From: Polynucleobacter sp. KF022
GTDB lineage: Bacteria > Pseudomonadota > Gammaproteobacteria > Burkholderiales > Burkholderiaceae
DNA length: 64,000 nucleotides
Assembly: GCF_027924105.1 (NCBI RefSeq)
Contig: NZ_AP026972.1
Span: 992,001 to 1,056,000 of the forward strand
Reading direction: 5' to 3'
The notes beneath the pieces were generated by a model, which ran no database searches, was not told the DNA's origin, and was given only the letters and a program-made list of their open reading frames with translations. How positions within the stretch are numbered: the first letter of the stretch is position 1; every line of letters starts with the position of its first letter. The position numbers were made by a program, and so were the translations under genes. Positions 7,849-17,152 of the stretch are shown here, piece by piece.

Positions 7849-10800
7849 CGCTTTCTGAGTTATGCATTAGACGTCCCGTCATGACGGTGTTGTTATCTAT
7901 TGCAACCGTCATTGCCGGAAGCGTAGCGTATTTCAAAATTCCAGTAGCTGCACTACCTAGTTTTAATACACCAATTATTTCTGTAACGGCAAGTCTGCCT
8001 GGAGCTGCGCCAGAAAATATGGCATCCGCAGTTGCGTTGCCGCTTGAGAAAGAATTCTCAACAATCGATGGCATTAAGGTTATTAGCTCTACGAACTCCC
8101 TTGGTTCAACCAGCATCACTCTGGAATTTAATAACGACCGCGACATTGATAAAGCCGCGGTAGATGTGCAAGCGGCACTGTTGCGTGCGCAAAGACGCCT
8201 ACCCATTGAAATGACGATACCTCCGTCATATCGAAAAATTAATCCAGCAGATACACCAGTACTTATTGTCAGAATGAGTTCGCCATCAATTAGCCTCTCG
8301 GAAATGAATGCCTATGCCGAGAATTTAATGGCGCCTAATTTATCGACTATTACAGGTGTATCTCAAGTTTCTGTTTATGGCGCCAAACGTTACGCCGTTC
8401 GCGTTAGCGTAAGACCAGACGCCTTGGGCAATCGCAACATCACGATGGATGAAGTGGCGGCTGCGATTAATAAAGCCAATACTAATAGCCCTGTTGGTAC
8501 GCTGGATGGCCCGCGACAACTCATTACTATTTATGCCAATCCTCAATTGGTTAAGGCTGAGGAGTTTGGCAATCTCATCATTGCGCAGCGCAATGGCTAC
8601 CCAATTTATCTTAAAGATGTAGCGGATGTTCAGGAAAGCTACGAAGATGTCAAAACTTTTGCCTCTGCAAAAGGTGAGAGATCAATTGCGATTGGTATTA
8701 ATAGACAACCTAATGCCAATACGGTTGAGGTAGTGGATTCTATAAAGCGCTTGCTGCCTTCGCTCAAAGCGCAAATGCCAGATTCGATTCAGCTAACGCT
8801 TATCAATGACCGCTCACTCTCCATTATTGAATCTATTCATGATGTGAATATCACTCTGCTATTCACTATTGCATTGGTTGTTTTAGTAATTTTCCTCTTC
8901 TTAAAGCATATATCTGCCACTGTCATTCCCTCCATTAGCCTACCAATTTCTTTGATTGGCGCTTTTTTTGTTTTCTACTTTCTTGGATACAGTCTAGATA
9001 ACATTTCCTTGCTGGGTATTACGTTAGCCGTTGGTTTGGTTGTAGACGATGCCATTGTTGTTCTTGAAAACATCATGCGTTACGTTGAAAAAGGCATGGA
9101 TCCCCTCAAGGCTGCTCTCAAAGGAAGTAAAGAGGTGGGCTTCACTATTGTTTCCATTTCTTTGTCTCTAGTTGCTGTATTCATACCCCTGTTCTTTATG
9201 GCCGGTCCAATTGGCCTCCTCTTTAGAGAGTTTGCAGTTGTAGTTACGCTTTCTATTTTGGTCTCTGCAGTTGTATCCCTAACAATTGTGCCAATGTTGT
9301 GTAGTCGCTTTTTGCCTAAGCCGGATCACAAGCCAAAAGAATATGAAATTACTAAGAAATTTGATCGCCTCTTTGATTGGACGTTAAAGTCATACGTTCA
9401 CTATTTGGACTTAGCTTTAGTAAATCGTAAAAAGGTACTCTGGGGGGCGATTGCTAGCTGCGTCATTACAGTTGCCCTATTCGTCTATAGCCCAAAGGGA
9501 TTCTTTCCTGAAGAAGATATTGGCCAATTGCGAGTCACCGTTGAAGCTTCTGAGGACACATCATTTAAAACAATGATTGCCTTGCAAGATCAAGCAGCCA
9601 AAATTGTTGATAGCGATCCCAATGTCGCAACGTCGATTTCTATTTTGGGTGGCGGCCAAAGCTCAGGGCGCAATACCGGGCGGTTCTTCATTATTTTGAA
9701 GCCGAAAGGCGAGCGTCAAAAAATGAGTAAGGTCATGGAAGGTCTTCGGACCAAGTTCAGAGAAATTCCTGGCATCCAGGTGTATATGAGTCCTGTGCAG
9801 AATCTACAGTTGGGTGGACGAAGCAGTAAGAGCCGTTATCAATTTACATTGCAAAGCGTTGGCTTTGAGGGCGTGAATGAGTGGGCTGATAAGTTATTGC
9901 AAAAAATGCGTGCGGACCCTATTTTTAGGGATGTCACAAGCGACTCTCAATTAAAGGGCCTAAACGTCAAAATCGAAATCGATCGCGAAAAAGCTGCTAG
10001 TGCTGGTGTATCGATTGCCGATATCAGAACGGCACTCTACTCTTCATTTGGTGAGCGTCAAGTTTCCACCATCTACACACCCGTCAATACTTACTATGTC
10101 ATTCTAGAAACGGCAGAGGATGATCGGCAATTTGAAACAGACTTGAACAAAGTGTATGTACGGGGTCGAGCAACCGACAAGCTCATACCCTTATCCAGCC
10201 TAGCAAGCTTTGTGAGAACAGTGGGTCCAACCGCGGTAAACCACCAAGGCCAAATTCCTGCCGTGACAATTTCTTTTAACCTCGCACCAGACGTCTTCTT
10301 GGGCGATGCGACTAAAGCAATCGATAAGTTTGTGAAAGAAGTGGATTTACCGCCCTCAATCATTACCAGCTATGGTGGCGATGCTGCGGTCTTTAAAGAC
10401 AATCAGTCCGGCCAAGTCATCTTGCTGTTAGCAGCATTAGGTGTCATTTATATTCTGCTCGGTGTTTTATATGAGAGCTACATTCATCCACTTACTATTC
10501 TGGCCGGCCTACCTTCTGCTGCTATTGGTGCGATATTAGCTCTGCGTATTTTTGGCTTTGAGCTTACTATTGTTGCGTCAATTGGCATCCTGCTTTTAAT
10601 TGGTATTGTTAAGAAGAATGCAATTTTGATGATTGACTTTGCCTTGGATGCGCAACGAAATCAAGGAATGAGTCCCGAGAAAGCGATCCGCGAAGCTTGT
10701 ATTTTGCGCTTTAGGCCGATCATGATGACAACGATTGCTGCTTTGATGGGCGCACTACCAATTGCGCTTGGCCTTGGTGCCGGCGCAGAATTGCGACAAC

Positions 10801-10943
10801 CACTTGGCATTAGCGTTGCTGGTGGACTTATTTTTTCTCAGTTTGTGACACTAATTATTACGCCAGTCATTTATCTATATCTGGATAAATATGCGGGTAA
10901 TGGCCCTATGGACATTCCAGCTTCTGTTTTAGAGGGAACCTAA
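7845..10943 (+). CDS. RND efflux pump permease (AcrB/MdtB-MuxB-like)
   Basis: This is a proton-driven inner-membrane exporter of the hydrophobe/amphiphile RND family, 1,032 residues, the normal length. It begins with the typical first helix (SELCIRRPVMTVLLSIATV), has two large periplasmic loops, and repeats the six-helix block near the C-terminus (LGVIYILLGVLYESYIHPLTI). The proton-relay Asp pair is at about residues 401-402 (VGLVVDDAIVVLEN), and the second-half partner segment GIVKKNAILMIDFA is present. The first loop (PVAALPSFNTPIISVTA) resembles MdtB/MdtC/MuxB more than AcrB. The start overlaps the adaptor stop by four bases. Its own stop overlaps the dnaQ start by one base (TAATG), so pump and proofreading subunit appear translationally coupled. 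Substrate unknown. Confidence 0.95.
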   Translation: MTLSELCIRRPVMTVLLSIATVIAGSVAYFKIPVAALPSFNTPIISVTASLPGAAPENMASAVALPLEKEFSTIDGIKVISSTNSLGSTSITLEFNNDRDIDKAAVDVQAALLRAQRRLPIEMTIPPSYRKINPADTPVLIVRMSSPSISLSEMNAYAENLMAPNLSTITGVSQVSVYGAKRYAVRVSVRPDALGNRNITMDEVAAAINKANTNSPVGTLDGPRQLITIYANPQLVKAEEFGNLIIAQRNGYPIYLKDVADVQESYEDVKTFASAKGERSIAIGINRQPNANTVEVVDSIKRLLPSLKAQMPDSIQLTLINDRSLSIIESIHDVNITLLFTIALVVLVIFLFLKHISATVIPSISLPISLIGAFFVFYFLGYSLDNISLLGITLAVGLVVDDAIVVLENIMRYVEKGMDPLKAALKGSKEVGFTIVSISLSLVAVFIPLFFMAGPIGLLFREFAVVVTLSILVSAVVSLTIVPMLCSRFLPKPDHKPKEYEITKKFDRLFDWTLKSYVHYLDLALVNRKKVLWGAIASCVITVALFVYSPKGFFPEEDIGQLRVTVEASEDTSFKTMIALQDQAAKIVDSDPNVATSISILGGGQSSGRNTGRFFIILKPKGERQKMSKVMEGLRTKFREIPGIQVYMSPVQNLQLGGRSSKSRYQFTLQSVGFEGVNEWADKLLQKMRADPIFRDVTSDSQLKGLNVKIEIDREKAASAGVSIADIRTALYSSFGERQVSTIYTPVNTYYVILETAEDDRQFETDLNKVYVRGRATDKLIPLSSLASFVRTVGPTAVNHQGQIPAVTISFNLAPDVFLGDATKAIDKFVKEVDLPPSIITSYGGDAAVFKDNQSGQVILLLAALGVIYILLGVLYESYIHPLTILAGLPSAAIGAILALRIFGFELTIVASIGILLLIGIVKKNAILMIDFALDAQRNQGMSPEKAIREACILRFRPIMMTTIAALMGALPIALGLGAGAELRQPLGISVAGGLIFSQFVTLIITPVIYLYLDKYAGNGPMDIPASVLEGT

Positions 10944-11653
10944 TGCGTCAAGTTATTCTCGATACCGAAACTACCGGTTTAAATCCTGCTACAGGAGACC
11001 GCATCATTGAAATTGGATGCGTTGAGATGGTTGGCCGCCGTTTAACGGACCGAACCTTTCACTACTACATTAATCCGGAGCGCGATATTGACGCGGGCGC
11101 CTTTGCGGTTCACGGTCTCTCAAGAGAGTTTTTATCTGATAAGCCAATCTTTGCAAATATTGTTGAGCAACTGATTGAGTTTGTCGATGGCGCTGAAATC
11201 GTGATTCATAATGCAGCTTTTGACTTAGGCTTTCTGGATAATGAGTTCGCACTCTTAAAACGTCCGCCGTTCAGAAATCTAGCATCAAAGGTTACTGACA
11301 CCTTGCTCGATGCTCGGCAAATGTTTCCAGGTAAACGAAACTCTTTAGATGCTTTATGCGAGCGTTTCTCTATTAGCAATAAACATCGTACTTTGCACGG
11401 CGCGCTTTTAGACGCCCAACTATTGGCCGAAGTATATGTAGCAATGACCAGAGGTCAAGAAGACCTTTCCATTGATCTCATTGATTACACTGTTGGAGCA
11501 GATTCCTCTGGCCATACGAAGGCTCTACCAACTAATTTAAAAATACTATCAGCATCAGATGATGACTTGCAAAGTCATGAAAAAATTCTCGCTGAGATTG
11601 CTAAGGCAAGTAAAAAGGACTCCGTATGGAGCCCTTTACGTACAGTCAGTTAA
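10943..11653 (+). CDS. dnaQ: DNA polymerase III epsilon subunit (3'-5' proofreading exonuclease)
   Basis: This is the proofreading exonuclease of the replicative polymerase core, 236 residues. The DEDDh exonuclease motifs are intact. Exo I is LDTETTGLNP with Asp7 and Glu9, Exo II is HNAAFDLGFLDNE, and Exo III is HRTLHGALLDAQLLAEVY with the catalytic His and Asp. The C-terminal part beyond about residue 185 is poorly conserved, as is usual for the clamp/alpha-binding tail. It starts on the last base of the RND permease stop codon and is the last gene of the plus-strand run. It ends eight bases before the convergent dmlA stop, with no terminator I can see between them. Confidence 0.96.
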   Translation: MRQVILDTETTGLNPATGDRIIEIGCVEMVGRRLTDRTFHYYINPERDIDAGAFAVHGLSREFLSDKPIFANIVEQLIEFVDGAEIVIHNAAFDLGFLDNEFALLKRPPFRNLASKVTDTLLDARQMFPGKRNSLDALCERFSISNKHRTLHGALLDAQLLAEVYVAMTRGQEDLSIDLIDYTVGADSSGHTKALPTNLKILSASDDDLQSHEKILAEIAKASKKDSVWSPLRTVS

Positions 11654-11661
11654 GCATTCAA

Positions 11662-12753
11662 TTAGATTGCGTCAGCAATCGCCTTACCTAAATCATCAGT
11701 TTTTGCATTGCCGCCTAGATCTGGCGTCAAAGGCGCGTTTCCGGGACCAGAGGCCAATACCTTTTCAATAGCATTAAAGATGGCTTTGCCGGCTTCAGGG
11801 TAACCCAGGTGATCTAACATCATCGCCCCACTCCAAATCTGACCAATTGGGTTTGCAATCATCTTGCCAAAAATATCAGGTGCAGATCCATGTACTGGCT
11901 CAAATAAAGAAGGGAACTTGCCTTCTGGATTAATACTTCCAGATGGAGCCACTGCAATTGTTCCAGTACATGCAGGTCCCAAGTCAGAAAGTATGTCGCC
12001 AAATAAATTACTTGCAACAACCACATCGAAGCGATCGGGGTTCATGACAAACTGCGCTGCAAGAATATCAATATGGTATTTATCAGCTCTTACGTCAGCA
12101 TAATTCTTTGACATTGCTTCAACACGCTCATCCCAGTAAGGCATGGTAATCGCAATGCCATTTGATTTGGTTGCAGATGTAATGTGCTTCTTAGGACGAG
12201 ATTGCGCTAGATCAAAGGCGTATTTCAAAATGCGATCAACGCCTTGTCTTGTAAATACGGATTCTTGAATCACAATTTCACGGTCTGTATCGGGGAACAT
12301 TTTTCCACCAACACTAGAGTACTCGCCTTCAGTGTTCTCACGTACAACAAAGAAATCAATGTCGCCAGGCTTGCGATTTGCCAATGGGCAAGGAACGCCT
12401 GGCAGCAAACGCACTGGGCGCAAATTAACATATTGATCAAAGCCGCGTCGGAACTGAATCAAGCTTCCCCATAAAGAGACGTGATCGGGGAGAATTTCTG
12501 GCATTCCAACGGCACCGAAGAAAATGGCGTCATACTTCATCAAAGTATCAAACCAATCGTCAGGCATCATCTTGCCGTGCTTGAGGTAGTAATCACAACT
12601 TGCAAAGTCGAAATGATCGAACTGCATCCCAAGATTAAATTTACGATTAGCGGCCTCGAGTGCGCGAACACCCTCCGGCATGACTTCTTTACCAATACCA
12701 TCGCCAGGAATAACGGCAATCTTTGGATTCTTAAAAATTTTCTTTGCGTTCAT
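11662..12753 (-). CDS. dmlA: D-malate/tartrate dehydrogenase (decarboxylating)
   Basis: This is an NAD-dependent beta-decarboxylating dehydrogenase of the isocitrate/isopropylmalate family, 363 residues, acting on D-malate, tartrate or a related 2-hydroxy acid. The family signatures are IPGDGIGKEV, YVNLRPVRLLPGVPCPL, the substrate-binding VVRENTEGEYSS and the metal site NLFGDILSDLGPACTG, followed by FEPVHGSAPDI. The residues around SLWGSLIQFRRGFDQYVNLRP follow DmlA/TtuC rather than LeuB. The gene is not next to leuCD. The gap to the upstream SprT-like gene is about 50 bases, so the two may be co-transcribed. The exact physiological substrate is uncertain. Confidence 0.88.
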   Translation of the reverse strand: MNAKKIFKNPKIAVIPGDGIGKEVMPEGVRALEAANRKFNLGMQFDHFDFASCDYYLKHGKMMPDDWFDTLMKYDAIFFGAVGMPEILPDHVSLWGSLIQFRRGFDQYVNLRPVRLLPGVPCPLANRKPGDIDFFVVRENTEGEYSSVGGKMFPDTDREIVIQESVFTRQGVDRILKYAFDLAQSRPKKHITSATKSNGIAITMPYWDERVEAMSKNYADVRADKYHIDILAAQFVMNPDRFDVVVASNLFGDILSDLGPACTGTIAVAPSGSINPEGKFPSLFEPVHGSAPDIFGKMIANPIGQIWSGAMMLDHLGYPEAGKAIFNAIEKVLASGPGNAPLTPDLGGNAKTDDLGKAIADAI

Positions 12754-12803
12754 GGGTGATTAGTCTCTTTATATTTTTTTGTGAATATTCATTTTACAAA
12801 TTT

Positions 12804-13466
12804 CTAGCTAATGGCTCTGCGGATGTCATCGGGCGCTTTTTTACCACCCTTTTCAATAGACTCACTATCGTAATCAGTTGTATTTTCAATGGTCTCTGGT
12901 ACGGCCTCTAGCATGCGAATGTTGTCCTTAGGGCATATTGGCGCCCCATAACTAGCCCATTTTTTGAGTAAGGTGACTTCATAGCCACATTGGCTGCACT
13001 TGGCTTTGCTGCGACTGGCATTGCTTGGTCTAGGGGGTGGGAAAACAATTGCCTGATGCGGATATGGACCCAGTTCTTGGCTGATCATCATCAGCTTGAC
13101 GGTCAACTCCTCAGTGGCATGTGCCATTCTGGCGGGACCTTCCAATCCTACGGTCTGAGCGATACCCTTGAAATCTTCACCATGGCCACTAAAGCAATCA
13201 TCCACAGCATGACAAAGCTCATGAACCAAGGTATCTAAAAGCTGTACTGGTTCATCTAATTTTGGGGAGATAAATATCTCATTGACACCGCCACCAGATC
13301 GCTCGCGAGGCCAACATTGACCAAGCGTGGTTCTAGGGCTGCTGGAAGCCGGAAATCCGCAAGAAACCCTCACTGGAGGGATCGCATAACCTGCTTTTGA
13401 AAATACTGGCTCTAGATGCCTTACAGCGTCTTCCAGCCATGCTTCACGTACCGTATGTTGCTTCAT
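12804..13466 (-). CDS. SprT-like zinc metallopeptidase domain protein
   Basis: This predicted metalloprotease of 220 residues carries the SprT-type active site HELCH at 82-86, with a downstream histidine near 95 in GHGEDFK as third zinc ligand. A zinc-ribbon-like segment follows, with CSQC at 157-160 and a single further Cys178 (APICPKD). Only three cysteines are visible, so the ribbon is incomplete or uses another ligand. The last 30 residues are charged and probably disordered. SprT/Spartan relatives degrade DNA-crosslinked proteins, but no substrate can be read here. It is divergent from the amidase gene, with a 77-base gap, and lies upstream of dmlA. Confidence 0.85.
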   Translation of the reverse strand: MKQHTVREAWLEDAVRHLEPVFSKAGYAIPPVRVSCGFPASSSPRTTLGQCWPRERSGGGVNEIFISPKLDEPVQLLDTLVHELCHAVDDCFSGHGEDFKGIAQTVGLEGPARMAHATEELTVKLMMISQELGPYPHQAIVFPPPRPSNASRSKAKCSQCGYEVTLLKKWASYGAPICPKDNIRMLEAVPETIENTTDYDSESIEKGGKKAPDDIRRAIS

Positions 13467-13543
13467 CTAACTTCTCTTTTATTGAATTTCTAGTCCAAAA
13501 ACCTTAAATTGCGATCATACGCCACCAAAAGTAGAATGGGGTA

Positions 13544-14854
13544 ATGAAAGATCTCGAAAGTCTCAGCGCCACCCAGGCCATTAAAGCCCTCTCTAGAAGA
13601 GAGATTAAGGCAACCGATTTGCTACTCTCCTGCCTGGACCGCATAGGACAGAGGGAGAGCGTTGTCAAAGCTTGGACAAGCCTTGGCAAGGAGAGCGCCC
13701 TAGCCAAGGCTAAAGAGCTTGATAAGGGTGCATTTAAAGGTATTTTGCATGGGCTACCTATTGGCGTAAAAGACCTTTATGACACTTATGACTTGCCAAC
13801 TTCTTATGGATCACCGATCTATGCCAATCACTATCCGGCAGCAGATGCTGTATCCATTGCATTAATCCGACAAGCGGGCGGCATCATCCTTGGTAAAACA
13901 GTCACCACAGAGTTAGCCTCTTTTAAAAGTGGGCCAACCACCAATCCCCATCTTTCAAACCACACGCCGGGAGGATCTTCCAGCGGCTCTGCTGCAGCAG
14001 TAGCTGACTTCATGGCGCCCTTAGCAACTGGCAGCCAAACAGCAGGCTCCATCATTCGTCCAGCGTCTTATTGTGGCGTAGTAGGCTTTAAACCCAGCTT
14101 AGGAAAAATCAGTACTGCGGGGGTAAAAAGTCTCTCCACTTCCCTAGATACATTGGGATGCTTTGGCAGAACTATTGAAGATGTCGGACTAGGTGTAGCA
14201 GCGATGAGTGGCGATCACCGTTTTACAAAAGTAGAGGCTTTGCACAATAAGCCTCGTGTAGCCATATGTAAAACATCTGACTGGCCTCTTGCGCAGCAAG
14301 AAACCGTGACTGCAATGGCTGTGGCTCGCCATGCTGCAGAGCTTATCTCCAAAACAACCGTTTCTGATCTTAAGCTTCCTCATTCTTGTGATGGTATTAC
14401 GCAAGTACAAACGCGCATCATGCTCTCTGAGATGTCACGCAGCTTTGCATTCGAGCGAACTCATTACCCAAAGAAGCTAAGTTTAATTTTGAGCAAACAA
14501 CTTAGTGATGGTGCTGCAATTAGTTACGAGCAATATGCAAAAGATTTACTTTTTGCCGATGAAGCAAAAGCATCCATCATGGAGTTATTTCAAGATGAGG
14601 TTGATTTATTGATTGCTCCTAGCGCACTAGGAGAAGCACCCAACATTAAAGATGGGACTGGAGACCCGGTCTTCGGTCGTGGATGGACGCTATTAGGCCT
14701 ACCCTGCATCAATATCAATGTGGGCAGCGGCCCCAATGGATTACCTGTCGGAGTGCAACTGATTGCTGGGCCAGGAAAGGATCATTTTCTTTTAAGCGCA
14801 GCAAGGGCTTTCGTACTTGCGTTGCCTGATCCCACTTTAAGAGATCAGGCTTAA
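13544..14854 (+). CDS. Amidase signature family amidase
   Basis: This predicted amide hydrolase of 436 residues has an intact Ser-cisSer-Lys triad: Lys76 in LPIGVKDLYDT, the cis-Ser near 145 in TPGGSSSGSAAA, and nucleophile Ser169 in GSQTAGSIIRPA. The enzyme is stand-alone and no gatB or gatC partner lies nearby, so it is more likely a catabolic or detoxifying amidase than GatA. It is transcribed alone, divergent from the SprT-like gene and convergent with the Bug protein gene nine bases away. The substrate is unknown. Confidence 0.9.
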   Translation: MKDLESLSATQAIKALSRREIKATDLLLSCLDRIGQRESVVKAWTSLGKESALAKAKELDKGAFKGILHGLPIGVKDLYDTYDLPTSYGSPIYANHYPAADAVSIALIRQAGGIILGKTVTTELASFKSGPTTNPHLSNHTPGGSSSGSAAAVADFMAPLATGSQTAGSIIRPASYCGVVGFKPSLGKISTAGVKSLSTSLDTLGCFGRTIEDVGLGVAAMSGDHRFTKVEALHNKPRVAICKTSDWPLAQQETVTAMAVARHAAELISKTTVSDLKLPHSCDGITQVQTRIMLSEMSRSFAFERTHYPKKLSLILSKQLSDGAAISYEQYAKDLLFADEAKASIMELFQDEVDLLIAPSALGEAPNIKDGTGDPVFGRGWTLLGLPCININVGSGPNGLPVGVQLIAGPGKDHFLLSAARAFVLALPDPTLRDQA

Positions 14855-14863
14855 AACGCATAT

Positions 14864-15838
14864 TTAATCTAAAGTAATGTTCGCCGCTTTAATCGCTTTA
14901 CCCCAGAAAGGAATCTCTTTTTTCACGAGCGCATCAGTTTGCGCCGGATTGAGATAACGAAGCTCCACTCCAGCGGCATCTGAACGCTCTTTGACTTCAG
15001 GTAATGCCAGACTCTGTTTTACAGAGTTCGTCAGTTTTGTAATGACCGGTGCTGGTGTACCTGCTGGAGCATATAAAGCAACCCAAGACTCTAGCTGGAA
15101 TGAAGGAAGCCCTGCTTCTGCAGTGGTTGGCACATTGGGCATGCCTGGATGACGATTTTTCCCTGTTACTGCCAAACCTTTTAGCTTGCCACTTTGCACA
15201 TGCTGCATCAAAGAAGGTGGCGTACTAATAAATACTTGAACTTGCCCCGCCAATACATCTTGAATAGCAGGACCAGATCCCTTGTAAGGAACGTGCACCA
15301 TTTCCACACCCGTAGTTTGTTTGAAGATCTCGGTACCGATATGAGAAACAGATCCGTTACCTTGTGATGCGTAATTTAATTTACCTGGATTTGCCTTTGC
15401 ATACGCAATGAACTCTTTCAAGTTATTCACGGGTACTGAAGGATGTACAGCAATCACATTAGTTGAAACAGTGAGCAAAGCTACCGGCGTAAAGTCCTTG
15501 ATTGGATCCCAGGAGAGCTTGTCAAATAACGCAGGGTTGCCTACGTGATAACCGGAATAAGAAATTAATAAGGTATACCCATCAGGTTTTGCATTCGCAA
15601 CATATTGATAGGCGATATTACCGCTGGCACCCGGCTTATTATCTACCACTACCGTTTGGCCAATCACTCTAGTTAAAGGCTCGCTCAACAAACGCGCAGA
15701 GGTATCAACCAGGCCACCCGGTGGATTTGGCACCACTAGGGTAATTGGACGATCAGGAAAAGATTGTGCAGAAACTGTGCCTGCCCAACCCAAACTCAAT
15801 GCTGCTAAAAAACAAAATAAAACCTTATTCTTTTTCAT
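14864..15838 (-). CDS. Tripartite tricarboxylate transporter substrate-binding protein (Bug/TctC family)
   Basis: This is a periplasmic binding protein of 324 residues with an N-terminal signal peptide (hydrophobic VLFCFLAALSLGWAGTVSAQ, cleavage probably after SAQ). The TctC family hallmarks are FPDRPITLVVPNPPGGLVD, VVVDNKPGASGNIA, GTEIFKQTTGVEMVHVPYKG and a C-terminal segment with EIPFWGKAIKAA. Such proteins bind organic acids, amino acids or cofactors, often without a dedicated TctAB permease, and none is encoded here. It follows the OYE-family oxidoreductase by 29 bases and is probably in the same transcript. The ligand is unknown. Confidence 0.93.
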   Translation of the reverse strand: MKKNKVLFCFLAALSLGWAGTVSAQSFPDRPITLVVPNPPGGLVDTSARLLSEPLTRVIGQTVVVDNKPGASGNIAYQYVANAKPDGYTLLISYSGYHVGNPALFDKLSWDPIKDFTPVALLTVSTNVIAVHPSVPVNNLKEFIAYAKANPGKLNYASQGNGSVSHIGTEIFKQTTGVEMVHVPYKGSGPAIQDVLAGQVQVFISTPPSLMQHVQSGKLKGLAVTGKNRHPGMPNVPTTAEAGLPSFQLESWVALYAPAGTPAPVITKLTNSVKQSLALPEVKERSDAAGVELRYLNPAQTDALVKKEIPFWGKAIKAANITLD

Positions 15839-15867
15839 CGGTGTCTCCAGATTTTTATTATTGAAAA

Positions 15868-16989
15868 TTATCTTTGCCCTATTTTTACACTACCAAATAC
15901 CGCTTGCGCCTCACGTGGCAAGCAACGCCAGTAACGCTCATTGGCGGTAACTGTTCCGCCTAAAGCAGCAGCTGCTTCCCAGCCCCAACGGGGTTTATAT
16001 AAGAAAGCTCTTGCCAGTGCTATCAAGTCTGCATCGCCTGCCTGCAAAATATCCTCCGCCTGTTGCGGCTCAGTAATTAAGCCAACTGTCATGGTAGGCG
16101 AGCCAGATTGATCTTTCACAATCTTCGCAAAGGGCACTTGATAATTTGGCCCAATGGCAATTTGCTGTTTTGGTGAAATGCCGCCAGAAGAGATATGAAC
16201 AAAATCACAACCTAAAGGCTTTAGTCGTTGTGCAAAAACTGCAGTCTCTTGCGGGGTCCAACCCCCTTCTATCCAATCACTAGCAGAAATTCGGATACCG
16301 AGAACGCCCTGATAGGCTGCTCTTACAGCAGCAAATAGTTCTAGCGGGAAACGAATCCGATTTTCAAAAGAGCCGCCGTACTCATCGCTACGTTGATTGG
16401 CAATGGGTGATAAAAATTGATGTAACAAATAGCCATGAGCGCCATGAAGTTCAATGCCATCAATACCAATGCGATCCGCACGTTTTGCGGAGGCAACAAA
16501 ATCAGCAATCAAATTCTGGAGTTCATCCTTGCTTAATTCGTGAGGTAAACGCTCTCCGTCTAGCTGCGGGATAGCTGAAGGCGCTAATGTTTCCCATCCA
16601 CCCTGATCTTTTCCAAGCAATTGGCCACCATTCCATGGGGTAGCACTGGATGCCTTGCGGCCCGCATGAGCCAGTTGAATAAAAACTGGCATAGCTGGGG
16701 CTAAGGCACGTGCTCGACTTAATTTATCTTTTAATGCTGCTTCGGTGCGGTCATCCCAAAGACCTAGGCATGCCGGCGTAATTCGAGCTTCTGGACTAAC
16801 ACCCGTGGCTTCAATAATGAATAAAGCGGCACCGCTATTGAGTAAATTACCCCAGTGCATTAGATGCCAGTCTGTTGCCTCGCCATTACTAGCAGAGTAT
16901 TGGCACATTGGGGCCACTACTATGCGATTAGCCAGCTCAAGAGGTCCACGTGGCGAATTGAGGGTGTAACTAGAGAATAAAAGACTCAT
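15868..16989 (-). CDS. NADH:flavin oxidoreductase, YqjM-like old yellow enzyme
   Basis: This is an FMN-dependent ene-reductase of about 373 residues. It has the YqjM-class N-terminus (LANRIVVAPMCQYSASNGEATDWH) with the Cys-Gln-Tyr-Ser flavin-tuning motif, the substrate His pair in IELHGAHGYLLHQFLSP, and the FMN phosphate region GLITEPQQAEDIL...ADLIALARAFL. Such enzymes reduce activated C=C bonds of enones or maleimides; the natural substrate is usually unknown. The start is placed at the ATG at 16989, which has AAGG six bases upstream. The open frame continues seven codons further without a better site. It is followed by a Bug protein gene. Confidence 0.92.
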   Translation of the reverse strand: MSLLFSSYTLNSPRGPLELANRIVVAPMCQYSASNGEATDWHLMHWGNLLNSGAALFIIEATGVSPEARITPACLGLWDDRTEAALKDKLSRARALAPAMPVFIQLAHAGRKASSATPWNGGQLLGKDQGGWETLAPSAIPQLDGERLPHELSKDELQNLIADFVASAKRADRIGIDGIELHGAHGYLLHQFLSPIANQRSDEYGGSFENRIRFPLELFAAVRAAYQGVLGIRISASDWIEGGWTPQETAVFAQRLKPLGCDFVHISSGGISPKQQIAIGPNYQVPFAKIVKDQSGSPTMTVGLITEPQQAEDILQAGDADLIALARAFLYKPRWGWEAAAALGGTVTANERYWRCLPREAQAVFGSVKIGQR

Positions 16990-17091
16990 TGAATACCTTA
17001 AAAAGCCCAAATAAGGGTCAAAAATACGAAATTTGCTGTAAAGCTATAAAATACTCAAAAAGCAGAATAAACGAGATAGTAAAGTCGTGCA

Positions 17092-17103
17092 GGCTATATA
17101 GCC
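17092..17103. repeat. 12-base perfect palindrome upstream of mmsA
   Basis: GGCTATATAGCC is a perfect palindrome about 50 bases before the mmsA start codon, in the 163-base region between mmsA and the divergent OYE gene. It could be an operator for a dimeric regulator, but a 12-base palindrome can also arise by chance. No regulator gene lies beside it. Confidence 0.35.
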
Positions 17104-17152
17104 AAGCGTCTTTTTTTACCAGTAATCCTATAAACAATCACCACAAGAGACT

